Positions 8,958 to 15,984 of a stretch of DNA of 16,427 nt are shown piece by piece; position 1 is the first letter of the stretch; every line of letters begins with the position of its first letter. The notes below the pieces were generated by a model. That model ran no database searches. It saw only the letters and a program-made list of their open reading frames with translations, and was not told where the DNA came from. This DNA is from Candidatus Hydromicrobium americanum (GTDB lineage: Bacteria; Actinomycetota; Humimicrobiia; Humimicrobiales; Humimicrobiaceae). The translations under genes were made by a program, and so were the position numbers. The stretch spans positions 1 to 16,427 of the forward strand of contig PEXF01000122.1 in the NCBI GenBank assembly GCA_002779205.1, written 5' to 3'.

Positions 8958-8979
8958 ATTTGGAAGGAGGGTTTATAAA

Positions 8980-10521
8980 ATGGATTTGTTAATAAAAATA
9001 GTTACATTGGCTATTGCAATAGTAATGGGCTTTTTCATAGGCTTTTTTTATAGAAAATATATAATAGATTCAAAACTAAGTTCTGCAGAGCAAAAGGCAA
9101 ACTTACTTTTAAGTAATGCCAAAAAAGAAGCGCAGACTATTAAAAAAGAAGCCCTATTAGAGGGTAAAGAGGAGATTCAAGATTTAAAAACACGTGTTGA
9201 GGAAGAAGCCAAAAAACAGAGATTCGAACTTAAAAGGATGGAAGACAGGTTGTTAAGCCGGGAGGATTCTATTGAGAAAAAGAATCGTTACCTGGAGAAG
9301 GAAGAACAGATAGTAAATCAAAAAAAAGAGGAAATCGAAAGTAAAAATAAAAAATTAGATGAAGTGCTAAAAAAAGAAATACTAAGGCTTGAAGCTATTG
9401 CTGAACTTACTAGAGAAGAAGCAAAAGCGATTTTAATTAAAAGAATAGAAGAAGAAGCAAGATATGAATCTGCAAAAGAAATCAGGAATATTGAGGCAAA
9501 GTTAAAAGAAGATGCTGACGCTATGGCTAAAAAAATAATTTCTCAGGCCATACAGAGATGTGCACTGGACCATGTTAGTGAAACTACAGTATCTGTAGTA
9601 AATTTACCCAATGATGAAATGAAGGGAAGAATAATAGGAAGAGAAGGTAGAAATATAAGAGTTTTTGAAAATCTTACAGGTATAAATATAATTGTAGATG
9701 ATACTCCTGAAGCTGTAATATTATCTTCATTTGATCCAGTAAGAAGAGAAATTGCGAGAGTAACGCTGGAAAATTTGATAATGGACGGAAGAATTCACCC
9801 TGCAAGAATTGAAGAAATGTATGAAAAAGCAAGTAAAATTATCAATAGTGAGATTAAATTAGAAGGTGAGCAGGCTGTTTTTGATACCGGCATATCTGAA
9901 TTAAATCCAGGAATTGTAAAAGTGCTGGGTAGATTAAAATACAGAACCAGTTATGGACAGAATGTACTGCTTCATTCAAAGGAGGTTGCCTATATAGCAG
10001 GTATGATTGCAGCTGAACTTGGTATGAATGTTAAAAAAGCAAAGAGAGCCGGGCTATTGCATGATATTGGAAAAGCATTAACTCATGATATAGAAGGGTC
10101 ACATGCAATTATTGGAGCTGAACTGGCCAAAAGACTTAATGAAGATGAGGAGATCTGCCATGCGATAGAATCACATCATAATGAAGTCGAAGTTAGATCT
10201 GCATTAGATGTAATTATACAGGCAGCAGACCAGATATCGGGCGGAAGGCCTGGCGCCAGAAGAGAAACGCTGGAAAGTTATGTTAAAAGACTGGAAAGCC
10301 TGGAAAGAATTGCTACTAAATTTAAGGGAATAGAAAAAGCTTATGCAATACAGGCTGGAAGGGAAATAAGAGTTATGGTTATACCCGAAGAAGTTGATGA
10401 AGATATGTCTTTTGTGCTGGCTAAAGAAATAGCGAGAGAAATAGAAAAAGAAATGGAATATCCCGGACAGATAAGGGTAACTGTAATCAGGGAAAGTAGA
10501 GCCGTTGAATATGCAAAATAG
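8980..10521 (+). CDS. rny: Ribonuclease Y
   Basis: A membrane-anchored endoribonuclease that starts mRNA turnover in many Gram-positive bacteria and takes the place of RNase E. The 513 residues show the standard order: an N-terminal membrane helix (about 3-24), a long charged coiled coil (about 30-200), a KH RNA-binding domain with GRIIGREGRN (216-225), and an HD phosphohydrolase domain with His332, His361-Asp362 (LLHDIGKALTHD) and ESHHNEVE. The ATG is set by the strongest ribosome-binding site in the window, GGAAGGAGGG (8962-8971), 8 nt upstream. A terminator sits just before that site. The next gene overlaps its end, so rny heads a cluster with the GHKL ATPase, spoVS and miaB. Confidence 0.97.
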   Translation: MDLLIKIVTLAIAIVMGFFIGFFYRKYIIDSKLSSAEQKANLLLSNAKKEAQTIKKEALLEGKEEIQDLKTRVEEEAKKQRFELKRMEDRLLSREDSIEKKNRYLEKEEQIVNQKKEEIESKNKKLDEVLKKEILRLEAIAELTREEAKAILIKRIEEEARYESAKEIRNIEAKLKEDADAMAKKIISQAIQRCALDHVSETTVSVVNLPNDEMKGRIIGREGRNIRVFENLTGINIIVDDTPEAVILSSFDPVRREIARVTLENLIMDGRIHPARIEEMYEKASKIINSEIKLEGEQAVFDTGISELNPGIVKVLGRLKYRTSYGQNVLLHSKEVAYIAGMIAAELGMNVKKAKRAGLLHDIGKALTHDIEGSHAIIGAELAKRLNEDEEICHAIESHHNEVEVRSALDVIIQAADQISGGRPGARRETLESYVKRLESLERIATKFKGIEKAYAIQAGREIRVMVIPEEVDEDMSFVLAKEIAREIEKEMEYPGQIRVTVIRESRAVEYAK

Positions 10522-11656
10522 TTCTGATATAAAAAGATTTCTGTCGGAATTAAAATTAAAAGATTCACTGAATATTGAAGAAGATTTAGGGGATGGATAT
10601 ATCAGATTAAAGATTTCAGAAGCTGAAAGGAGACAGGCCCTTCAGGACATAAATTGTGTTGAAGATATAATCGTAGAACTGCTCCGGAATAGCCGGGATG
10701 CAGGCAGCAGGAATATCTTTATCGGAACAAAGAAAATTGAAGATAAAAGAAGAAAAATTTACTTTATAGATGATGGTAACGGTATCCCTCCCAATTTGCA
10801 GAAGCTTATTTTCCAGTCAAGAGTAACTTCAAAGCTGGAAAATGGAATAAAAGACCCTTATGGTTTTCATGGCAGGGGAATGGCATTATTTTCAATAAAA
10901 TTAAATGTTGATGATATAAGCATAGTTTTTTCCGACAGGTCAAAAGGTGTCTCATTTTATATAGATATAGATCTCTTAAAAATTCCTGAAAAAAAAGACC
11001 AGTCTGTAGTACCTCAGATAATCAAAATGGACGGGGATTTAAGTATTATAGGTGGTGTAAATAATATTATAAAAACTATCATCGAGTTTCAGCTTCAGAA
11101 TAGGGATATTAATTTTTTTTATGGAAGTCCAACCCAGATGTTAACTACTATGAGGGAAGTTATAAGAAAAGATAAGAGATATGACAGTTATCCAAAATTT
11201 GACCGGTGGGAAAAATTAGAAAACTTTATTAAGGAAAATAAGGTAAAGGTAACAGAAATTCCAGTACTTACAGATAATTATAATTTAATGGATATAATTT
11301 CTAAAAATATATTTAATATGGATATATCCCAGAGAGGTATTCAAAGAATTATATATAATGAAATTAAAGCGCTGCAGCCCCTTAAAATTGATCTAGCCAG
11401 TAACTTAAGGGAGCAAATTGATAATTCAAGTGAAGATGAAGTGGGCAGTAAGCCGGATAAAAAATTAATGCTTTATGATGAGTCTAGATTAGCAAGCAGA
11501 TTTAAAGATGAAGAGATAAGATGTATAATTAAAACTGTAGAAGATAAGATTAAAGAATTAGGCGAAAAGTATTTCATTACCACTGGTAAAAACATAGAAT
11601 ATAAGAAGGCAAATAATATTATAAAATTATTAATTGAATTGAAGCAAAAAGAATAA
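10505..11656 (+). CDS. GHKL-type ATPase of unknown function
   Basis: I do not recognise a named gene. The N-terminal half has the Bergerat ATP-binding fold: N-box ELLRNSRDAG (Glu58, Asn62, Asp65), G1 box IDDGNGIP (Asp90-Gly91-Asn92-Gly93) and G2 loop HGRGMALFSI (Gly123, Gly125). The box spacing resembles MutL/Hsp90-like ATPases rather than histidine kinases, and no DHp helix or receiver domain is seen. Residues from about 170 to 383 are a Lys/Glu-rich, mostly helical-looking region with no motif I can name. The start is either TTG at 10505 (GGAAAG 8 nt upstream) or ATG at 10511; both lie inside the 3' end of rny, so translation is coupled. SpoVS follows after 25 bp. Function is unknown; an RNA/DNA-linked role is suggested only by neighbours. 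Confidence 0.8.
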   Translation: MNMQNSSDIKRFLSELKLKDSLNIEEDLGDGYIRLKISEAERRQALQDINCVEDIIVELLRNSRDAGSRNIFIGTKKIEDKRRKIYFIDDGNGIPPNLQKLIFQSRVTSKLENGIKDPYGFHGRGMALFSIKLNVDDISIVFSDRSKGVSFYIDIDLLKIPEKKDQSVVPQIIKMDGDLSIIGGVNNIIKTIIEFQLQNRDINFFYGSPTQMLTTMREVIRKDKRYDSYPKFDRWEKLENFIKENKVKVTEIPVLTDNYNLMDIISKNIFNMDISQRGIQRIIYNEIKALQPLKIDLASNLREQIDNSSEDEVGSKPDKKLMLYDESRLASRFKDEEIRCIIKTVEDKIKELGEKYFITTGKNIEYKKANNIIKLLIELKQKE

Positions 11657-11681
11657 AAATTAAGATAGCAAGAATAATAAT

Positions 11682-11954
11682 ATGGGTGATAGTATTAAAT
11701 TGCTTAAGGTTTCTTCAAAATCAAAACCCAATTCAGTAGCAGGAGCAATAGCGGGAATAATTAGAAGCGATACCAGGGTTCAAATCCAGACTATTGGTGC
11801 AGGAGCATTAAATCAGGCAATAAAAGGTGTTGCTATAGCCAGAGGTTTCATAGCTCCTACAGGCCAGGAACTGGTATGTATACCTTATTTCAAAGATATT
11901 GAAGTAAATGGAGAAATAAAGACTGCTATTGTTCTTAATATTGAATCCAAATGA
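11682..11954 (+). CDS. spoVS: Stage V sporulation protein S family
   Basis: A small, highly conserved Alba-like protein. SpoVS is needed for normal spore coat and septation timing in Bacillus, but family members also occur in non-spore-formers. The 90-residue product is near the usual 86 and begins SIKLLKVSSKSKPNSVAGAIAGIIR, with QTIGAGALNQAIKGVAIARGFIAPTGQELVCIPYF following almost unchanged from the family pattern. The start has only a weak ribosome-binding site. Its position after rny is a recurring arrangement in Gram-positive and deep-branching bacteria. Presence of spoVS alone does not show that this organism sporulates. Confidence 0.93.
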   Translation: MGDSIKLLKVSSKSKPNSVAGAIAGIIRSDTRVQIQTIGAGALNQAIKGVAIARGFIAPTGQELVCIPYFKDIEVNGEIKTAIVLNIESK

Positions 11955-11983
11955 TTATTTAATCCTTATTAAATAACCTTTTT
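11955..11983 (+). terminator. Weak AT-rich terminator-like hairpin after spoVS
   Basis: Directly after the spoVS stop, TTATTTAAT and ATTAAATAA form a perfect 9-bp stem with a 4-nt CCTT loop, followed by CC and five Ts (11979-11983). With no G-C pair in the stem it may only partly reduce transcription into miaB, which starts 44 bp later. Confidence 0.45.
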
Positions 11984-12027
11984 AAATATATCTGTAAATC
12001 ACTTTTTATATAAGGATTTTCACACTG

Positions 12028-13332
12028 ATGAAAGCATATATAGAGACTTTTGGCTGCCAGATGAATGAAAATGATTCTGAAAGAATAATGTATTTACTCG
12101 AAAAAGAGGGATATGAGAGGACTTATGATATTGAGATATCCAGTCTTGTCATATTGAATACCTGCACGGTAAGAGAGAAAGCAAAAAACAGATTGTACGG
12201 CCATATAGGAAATTTAAAAAGATTAAAGAGTAAAAATAAGGATATTTTAATTTGCATTGGCGGATGTACAGCTCAGGATTTGAAGGAAAAAATAATAGAA
12301 GACTTTCCTTTTATAGATATTGTTTTCGGTACCCACAATATTCCCGAACTTCCCGAATTAATTAAAAAGCGTATTTTAACCAACAGGAGTATTTGTTCTA
12401 TTAAGGATAATGGGTTTGATCATGACCTTTTTAATGTTAAAAGGGAGTATAATTTTAAGGCATTTGTCCCCATAACTATTGGATGTGACAATTATTGTTC
12501 ATATTGCATAGTCCCTTTTGTAAGAGGAAGGGGAAAATCTGTAGAAGTAAAAAAAATTATAAGAAATATTGAAGGACTGGCATCCCAGGGAGTAATAGAA
12601 GTAACACTTCTTGGCCAGAATGTTAACTCTTATGGAAAGGATCTGAATGAAGCCTGCACCTTCTCCGGATTACTTGAAAAAGTATCAGATATAAAGGGAC
12701 TTAAAAGAATCAGGTTTATGACTTCACATCCCAAAGACTTTTCCAGAAGCATTATTGACATTATTAAGAATAGGAATAACCTTGTAAGACATATTCATCT
12801 TCCCATGCAGGCAGGTTCAAATAAAATTTTAAAAGAAATGAACAGAAATTACACAAGAGAGGATTACCTTAACATAATAGAAAATATAAGAGAAGAAATT
12901 CCTGATTGTTCTATTACTACTGATATAATAGTCGGTTTTCCTGGTGAAGAGAGAGATGATTTCCTGGAGACTCTGGATATGGTGAGAAAAGTTAGATTCA
13001 ACAGGGCATTTACATTTATATATTCTCCAAGAGAAGGAACCAAAGCATCAAAGATGAAAGACTATATTTTGACGGAAGAAAAGAAGAAATGGTTTAAAGA
13101 ATTGCTTGAAAATCAAAACAGGATTTCTTATGAAGAAAATAAAAAATTTGCTGGTAAAAAGTTTAAAGTATTGGTTGAAGGTAGAAGTAAAAAAGGCACC
13201 AACTTACTGGAAGGAAGGATGGAAAATAATACCATTGTAAATTTTAAGGGTGGTACCAGTCTTATTGGAAAAATTTTTTCAGTTATTATTACCAGAGCTA
13301 AAACATTTTACCTTATGGGAGATTTACAATAA
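12028..13332 (+). CDS. miaB: tRNA-2-methylthio-N6-dimethylallyladenosine synthase
   Basis: A radical SAM methylthiotransferase that adds the 2-methylthio group to i6A37 of tRNAs reading UNN codons. The UPF0004 domain has the auxiliary 4Fe-4S cysteines Cys10 (ETFGCQMNENDSE), Cys46 (NTCTVREKA) and Cys80 (GGCTAQ). The radical SAM domain has CDNYCSYC (Cys153, Cys157, Cys160). A TRAM RNA-binding domain ends the protein (about 372-434). TAAGGA at 12011-12016 serves as the ribosome-binding site. MiaA, which makes its i6A substrate, lies just beyond the inserted element. The last codon and the stop appear to be altered by that insertion: CAA TAA uses bases of the element's left end. Confidence 0.96.
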   Translation: MKAYIETFGCQMNENDSERIMYLLEKEGYERTYDIEISSLVILNTCTVREKAKNRLYGHIGNLKRLKSKNKDILICIGGCTAQDLKEKIIEDFPFIDIVFGTHNIPELPELIKKRILTNRSICSIKDNGFDHDLFNVKREYNFKAFVPITIGCDNYCSYCIVPFVRGRGKSVEVKKIIRNIEGLASQGVIEVTLLGQNVNSYGKDLNEACTFSGLLEKVSDIKGLKRIRFMTSHPKDFSRSIIDIIKNRNNLVRHIHLPMQAGSNKILKEMNRNYTREDYLNIIENIREEIPDCSITTDIIVGFPGEERDDFLETLDMVRKVRFNRAFTFIYSPREGTKASKMKDYILTEEKKKWFKELLENQNRISYEENKKFAGKKFKVLVEGRSKKGTNLLEGRMENNTIVNFKGGTSLIGKIFSVIITRAKTFYLMGDLQ

Positions 13333-13379
13333 AAGGCGCCGCAGGAGCCCCTACATTTATATATGGGGATATAAGGTGC
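13332..13379 (+). repeat. Left-end hairpin of the IS element
   Basis: AAAG (13332-13335) is followed by GCGCC (13336-13340), which pairs with GGTGC (13375-13379, one G-U) around an inner stem CCCCTA/TA-T-GGGG (13348-13353 with 13362-13368). A single T (13364) is bulged next to the GGGG, as in the right-end hairpin. No T-run follows, so it is not an obvious miaB terminator. The guide is adjacent to the outer stem but 12 nt from the inner one. Confidence 0.55.
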
Positions 13380-13424
13380 AGGATACTATCGCCAATATTT
13401 AAGTCAATAGGTAGCATAATTTAG

Positions 13425-13453
13425 TTTATGTATATATGCAAATGTGCTATAAT
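13425..13453 (+). promoter_or_regulatory. Promoter of the IS transposition genes
   Basis: A perfect TATAAT (13448-13453) is preceded by TGC, an extended -10. The -35 hexamer at 17-nt spacing (TTTATG) is poor. It would drive the tnpA remnant and tnpB, and possibly miaA beyond them. Confidence 0.5.
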
Positions 13454-13467
13454 ATATCGAATAATAA

Positions 13468-13641
13468 TTAAATTATGGCATAAATTTATCAGGGAAGTAT
13501 TTCTTTATGAGAGGATATAAGATGACAAAATATTTTGATACTCTCTGGACAAATTCATATTTTGTTTCAACGGTTGGAGGAGCCCCACTTTCAGTAATTA
13601 AACAGTACATAGAAAGCCAGAGGACATCACAAAGACAATGA
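13468..13641 (+). pseudogene. tnpA: tnpA remnant: C-terminal end of an IS200-type Y1 transposase
   Basis: The frame open from 13468 (no start until 13507 or 13522) encodes a fragment whose last 40 or so residues match the C-terminus of IS200/IS605 TnpA: LWTNSYFVSTVGGAPLSVIK then QYIESQ. TnpA is normally about 130-150 residues and carries the HUH motif and catalytic tyrosine upstream; both HUH and most of the fold are missing. The catalytic tyrosine helix is not identifiable here. Its TGA (13639-13641) overlaps the tnpB ATG (13638-13640), preserving the usual coupling. I infer an internal deletion of the tnpA 5' part with the element ends kept. It cannot supply transposase, so movement would need TnpA in trans. 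Confidence 0.8.
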
Positions 13642-14846
13642 TAATCTCAAAGGGCTTCAAATATAAACTCAGATTAACCAAAGAACAGGAATCTTTCTGC
13701 GACCAGACAGCAGGTTCCTGTCGTTATGTATGGAATAAAGGATTAGCACTGAAGAAGGAGCTTTGGGAAAAGAAGAAACAAAAACTGTCCCGCTTTGATT
13801 TAGTTAAACTCCTGAGGGAGTGGAAGAAGGGACTTGACTGGTTATCCCTTCCCCCTTCTCAATCCCTTCAGCAGACTAGCAAAGACCTGGACCAGGCATT
13901 TTCCAACTTCTTTCATGGCAGAGGCTACCCTAAGTTCAAAAAGAAAGGAATTCATGACAGTTTCAGGCTCCCCCAGGGAATAACCCTGATGGAACAACTA
14001 TCAAAAAAAGTTGGACAGGCAAAGCTTCCCAAGCTGGGTATAGTGCGTTTCACCAAATCAAAAGAGCTTGAAGGCAGAATCAAACATGTAACCATATCTA
14101 AAACATGCGGGAAATGGTATATAGCCTTTAATTGTGAAGTAAATATCCCCGAACCTAAAGAAATAGCACAATCAAAAGTAGGGATAGACAGAGGAATAAA
14201 GACATTTGCCCAATGCTCAGATGGAACAACTATACAGGGGGTATCTCCCTTAAAGGGTAATCTCAAAAAGTTAGCTAAACTTCAAAGAAAATTATCTAAG
14301 AAAAAGAAATTTTCCTCAAATTGGAGAAAGACCAAACAAAAGATAGAAAAGCTCCACTACCATATATCAAATGTGCGTAAAGACTTTCTGCACAAGACTT
14401 CTACACAATTAGCCAAAAGTCACGGTCTAATTGTCATGGAAGACTTAAAAGTCGGCAACATGAGCAAATCTTCCAAAGGAACAAAGGAAAACCCAGGAAA
14501 AAACGTAAAAGCCAAGTCCGGCTTAAATCGCTCCATCCTTGATCAGGGCTGGTATACACTTCAAAACCTACTCTCCTATAAACTAGATTGGAGAGGTGGA
14601 AGACTAATACTAATATCCCCAAAGAATACCAGCCTAAAATGCAGAATCTGCGGCCATATTGCAAAGGAGAACAGGGTAAAACTGGAAGAGTTTCAGTGTG
14701 TAAATTGCGGTCATACAGAAAATGCCGATTTAAACGCAAGCATAAACATCCTGGCCGAAGGACATTCGGTAATAGCCTGTGGAGTGGAAACAGTAGTTTC
14801 CACAGTGAAGCAGGAACTCCTAATACGAAAGCCGATGGCGGTATAA
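13638..14846 (+). CDS. tnpB: TnpB, RNA-guided RuvC endonuclease of the IS605 element
   Basis: TnpB proteins are compact omega-RNA-guided DNA nucleases, the family from which Cas12 arose, and they favour retention of their element at its donor site. The 402-residue length is normal. The RuvC triad is visible: Asp184 (VGIDRGIKTF), Glu268 (LIVMEDLKV) and Asp364 (ENADLNASINI). The zinc ribbon CRIC...CVNC (Cys335, Cys338, Cys354, Cys357) lies between Glu268 and Asp364. The N-terminus KGFKYKLRLTKEQE and CRYVWNKGL match the wedge/helix-turn-helix region. No internal stop or frameshift is seen, so it looks intact although its tnpA partner is broken. The ATG overlaps the tnpA remnant stop (ATGA). Base and codon use is less AT-biased than in flanking genes, which fits recent acquisition. 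Confidence 0.94.
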   Translation: MIISKGFKYKLRLTKEQESFCDQTAGSCRYVWNKGLALKKELWEKKKQKLSRFDLVKLLREWKKGLDWLSLPPSQSLQQTSKDLDQAFSNFFHGRGYPKFKKKGIHDSFRLPQGITLMEQLSKKVGQAKLPKLGIVRFTKSKELEGRIKHVTISKTCGKWYIAFNCEVNIPEPKEIAQSKVGIDRGIKTFAQCSDGTTIQGVSPLKGNLKKLAKLQRKLSKKKKFSSNWRKTKQKIEKLHYHISNVRKDFLHKTSTQLAKSHGLIVMEDLKVGNMSKSSKGTKENPGKNVKAKSGLNRSILDQGWYTLQNLLSYKLDWRGGRLILISPKNTSLKCRICGHIAKENRVKLEEFQCVNCGHTENADLNASINILAEGHSVIACGVETVVSTVKQELLIRKPMAV

Positions 14847-14906
14847 GTTGGAGAATCCCCTTGCTTTAGTAATGGGGAGTTGTCAACTCGCAAGAATTAT
14901 TTCTGA
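14755..14906 (+). ncRNA. Predicted omega-RNA (reRNA) with guide
   Basis: TnpB guide RNAs overlap the tnpB 3' end and run through the right end of the element into flanking DNA. Here the tnpB 3' end holds CCGAA/TTCGG (14755-14759 with 14765-14769) and a perfect 8-bp hairpin GTGGAAAC-AGTA-GTTTCCAC (14784-14803), followed by the right-end hairpin. The element ends at 14886, so the guide would start at 14887 with CTCGCAAGAATTATTT. The 5' limit is a guess and the guide is taken as 16-20 nt by analogy with ISDra2. Confidence 0.55.
14853..14886 (+). repeat. Right-end hairpin and cleavage site of the IS element
   Basis: GAAT (14853-14856) directly abuts a hairpin CCCCTTGC-TTTA-GTAA-T-GGGG (14857-14877) with one bulged T, then AGTTG and TCAA (14883-14886). 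GAAT as guide, TCAA as cleavage site, a bulged T and a hairpin-to-cut distance near 10 nt are the known layout of the IS608 right end. The hairpin lies directly behind the tnpB stop. Confidence 0.75.
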
Positions 14907-14919
14907 TAATATAATTAAA

Positions 14920-15951
14920 ATGAAAATTATAAAAAAAACTGACTTAAATTTAATCAAATCTAAATTAAAGAACATTTATATCAATTTAAATGAACTGCTT
15001 GAGGAATTAATTAACCAGAAAAAAGTTATTGTTATTTGCGGCCCAACCTGTACCGGTAAAAGTAGAATTGGTATTATTCTTGCAAAACTGCTCAATACAG
15101 ATATTATCTCGGTAGATTCTATTCAGATTTATAAAGGCATGGATATAGGTACAGATAAGCATGACACGAAAAAATATAATTTAAAGCAATATATGACCAG
15201 CATTTTTAATCCTGATCATTATGTAACCGTGGTTGAATTTAGAGACATCTGTAGAAAGATTATTGAAGATGAATTCTTTTTTAAGGATAAAATTCCTATA
15301 CTGGTTGGGGGGTCTGGCCTATACATAAGAGGAGTGATAGATGACTTAGACTTTTTTCCAGGGAGAGATAAAATAATTAGAAACGAATTAAAGGAGAATA
15401 TAAAAAAATATGGTCTTTCTGTATATTATGAGAAGTTAAAAAAAATAGATTCTACTTATAGCAAAAAAATAAGTATTAATGATGAGAGAAGGATAATAAG
15501 AGCTTTAGAGGTTTACGAGATTACAGGAAAACCTTTTTCATTTTTTCAAAATAAATGGGAAAGTAGAAAATCTATTTATAACACTGATATTTTTGGTATT
15601 GAGGTTGATAGACCAGAGTTATATAAGAATATAGAGGAAAGAGTAAATAGAATGTTTGAGAAGGGATTGGTAAAAGAAATAAAGAGCTTGATTGAAAAAG
15701 GATATAAAGATTGCAATAGCATACTTCAGGCGGTTGGCTACAAAGAAGTTGTAAAGTACATAAATGGGGAAATAAATCTTCCTGAATGTGTAGATGAAGT
15801 TAAGAGAAATACCAGAAGACTCGCTAAAAAACAGATGACCTGGTTTAAATCTGACCCAAGAATAAAATGGATAAGAACTAATAGTTATGGTAATATTATA
15901 GATTTAATAATGGATATTCTTAATATAATTAATAATAGTGTTGTTAATTAG
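14920..15951 (+). CDS. miaA: tRNA dimethylallyltransferase
   Basis: It transfers dimethylallyl from DMAPP to N6 of A37 in tRNAs, producing the i6A that MiaB then methylthiolates. From the ATG at 14920 the product has 343 residues. Motifs are the P-loop GPTCTGKS (41-48), SVDSIQIYKGMDIGT (about 64-78), GGSGLYIRG (130-138), DERRIIRALEVYEITGKP and the C-terminal NTRRLAKKQMTWFK. The family usually has the P-loop within about 15 residues of the start, so about 25 extra N-terminal residues (KKTDLNLIKSKLKNIYINL...) are unusual. The frame stays open back to a TTG at 14848 and an ATG at 14872 inside the IS right end. No clear ribosome-binding site precedes 14920, so the start is the weak point; identity is not. 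Confidence 0.93.
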   Translation: MKIIKKTDLNLIKSKLKNIYINLNELLEELINQKKVIVICGPTCTGKSRIGIILAKLLNTDIISVDSIQIYKGMDIGTDKHDTKKYNLKQYMTSIFNPDHYVTVVEFRDICRKIIEDEFFFKDKIPILVGGSGLYIRGVIDDLDFFPGRDKIIRNELKENIKKYGLSVYYEKLKKIDSTYSKKISINDERRIIRALEVYEITGKPFSFFQNKWESRKSIYNTDIFGIEVDRPELYKNIEERVNRMFEKGLVKEIKSLIEKGYKDCNSILQAVGYKEVVKYINGEINLPECVDEVKRNTRRLAKKQMTWFKSDPRIKWIRTNSYGNIIDLIMDILNIINNSVVN

Positions 15952-15984
15952 GCTGATAATAACATTTCTAGTCAAAGGAATGAT

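Larger units (their letters stand above)
13328..14886 (+). mobile_element. IS200/IS605-family element (IS608-like ends), tnpA-deficient
   Basis: A 1.56-kb element between miaB and miaA. The left boundary is set after the tetranucleotide TTAC (13324-13327), with AAAG at 13332-13335 and a hairpin just inside. The right boundary is set after TCAA (14883-14886), preceded by GAAT (14853-14856) and a hairpin. These four tetranucleotides are those known as cleavage and guide sequences of IS608; the hairpin-to-cut distances are 20 nt (left) and 9 nt (right). No terminal inverted repeats or target duplication are expected for this family. Inside are a promoter, the last part of tnpA and an intact tnpB. 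It looks less AT-rich than its neighbours. Ends are inferred from motifs, not from comparison with an empty site. Confidence 0.75.

Noticed and set aside
8481..8979. tRNA, tmRNA, 6S RNA or CRISPR array in the tyrS-rny gap
   Set aside because: No cloverleaf, TTCRA arm, CCA end, long 6S-like rod or repeated spacer pattern could be found by eye.
10505..11656. MutL, because of MutL-like ATPase boxes near miaB/miaA
   Set aside because: Too short, lacks recognisable MutL linker and dimerisation domains, and is not next to mutS; called only as a GHKL ATPase.
13333..13379. Intrinsic terminator of miaB
   Set aside because: The hairpin lacks a following T-run and its flanking tetranucleotides fit an IS left end better.
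14588..14869. 93-residue frame overlapping the tnpB 3' end
   Set aside because: It is a shifted frame through the zinc-ribbon coding region; tnpB is intact in its own frame, so it is not a frameshifted part.
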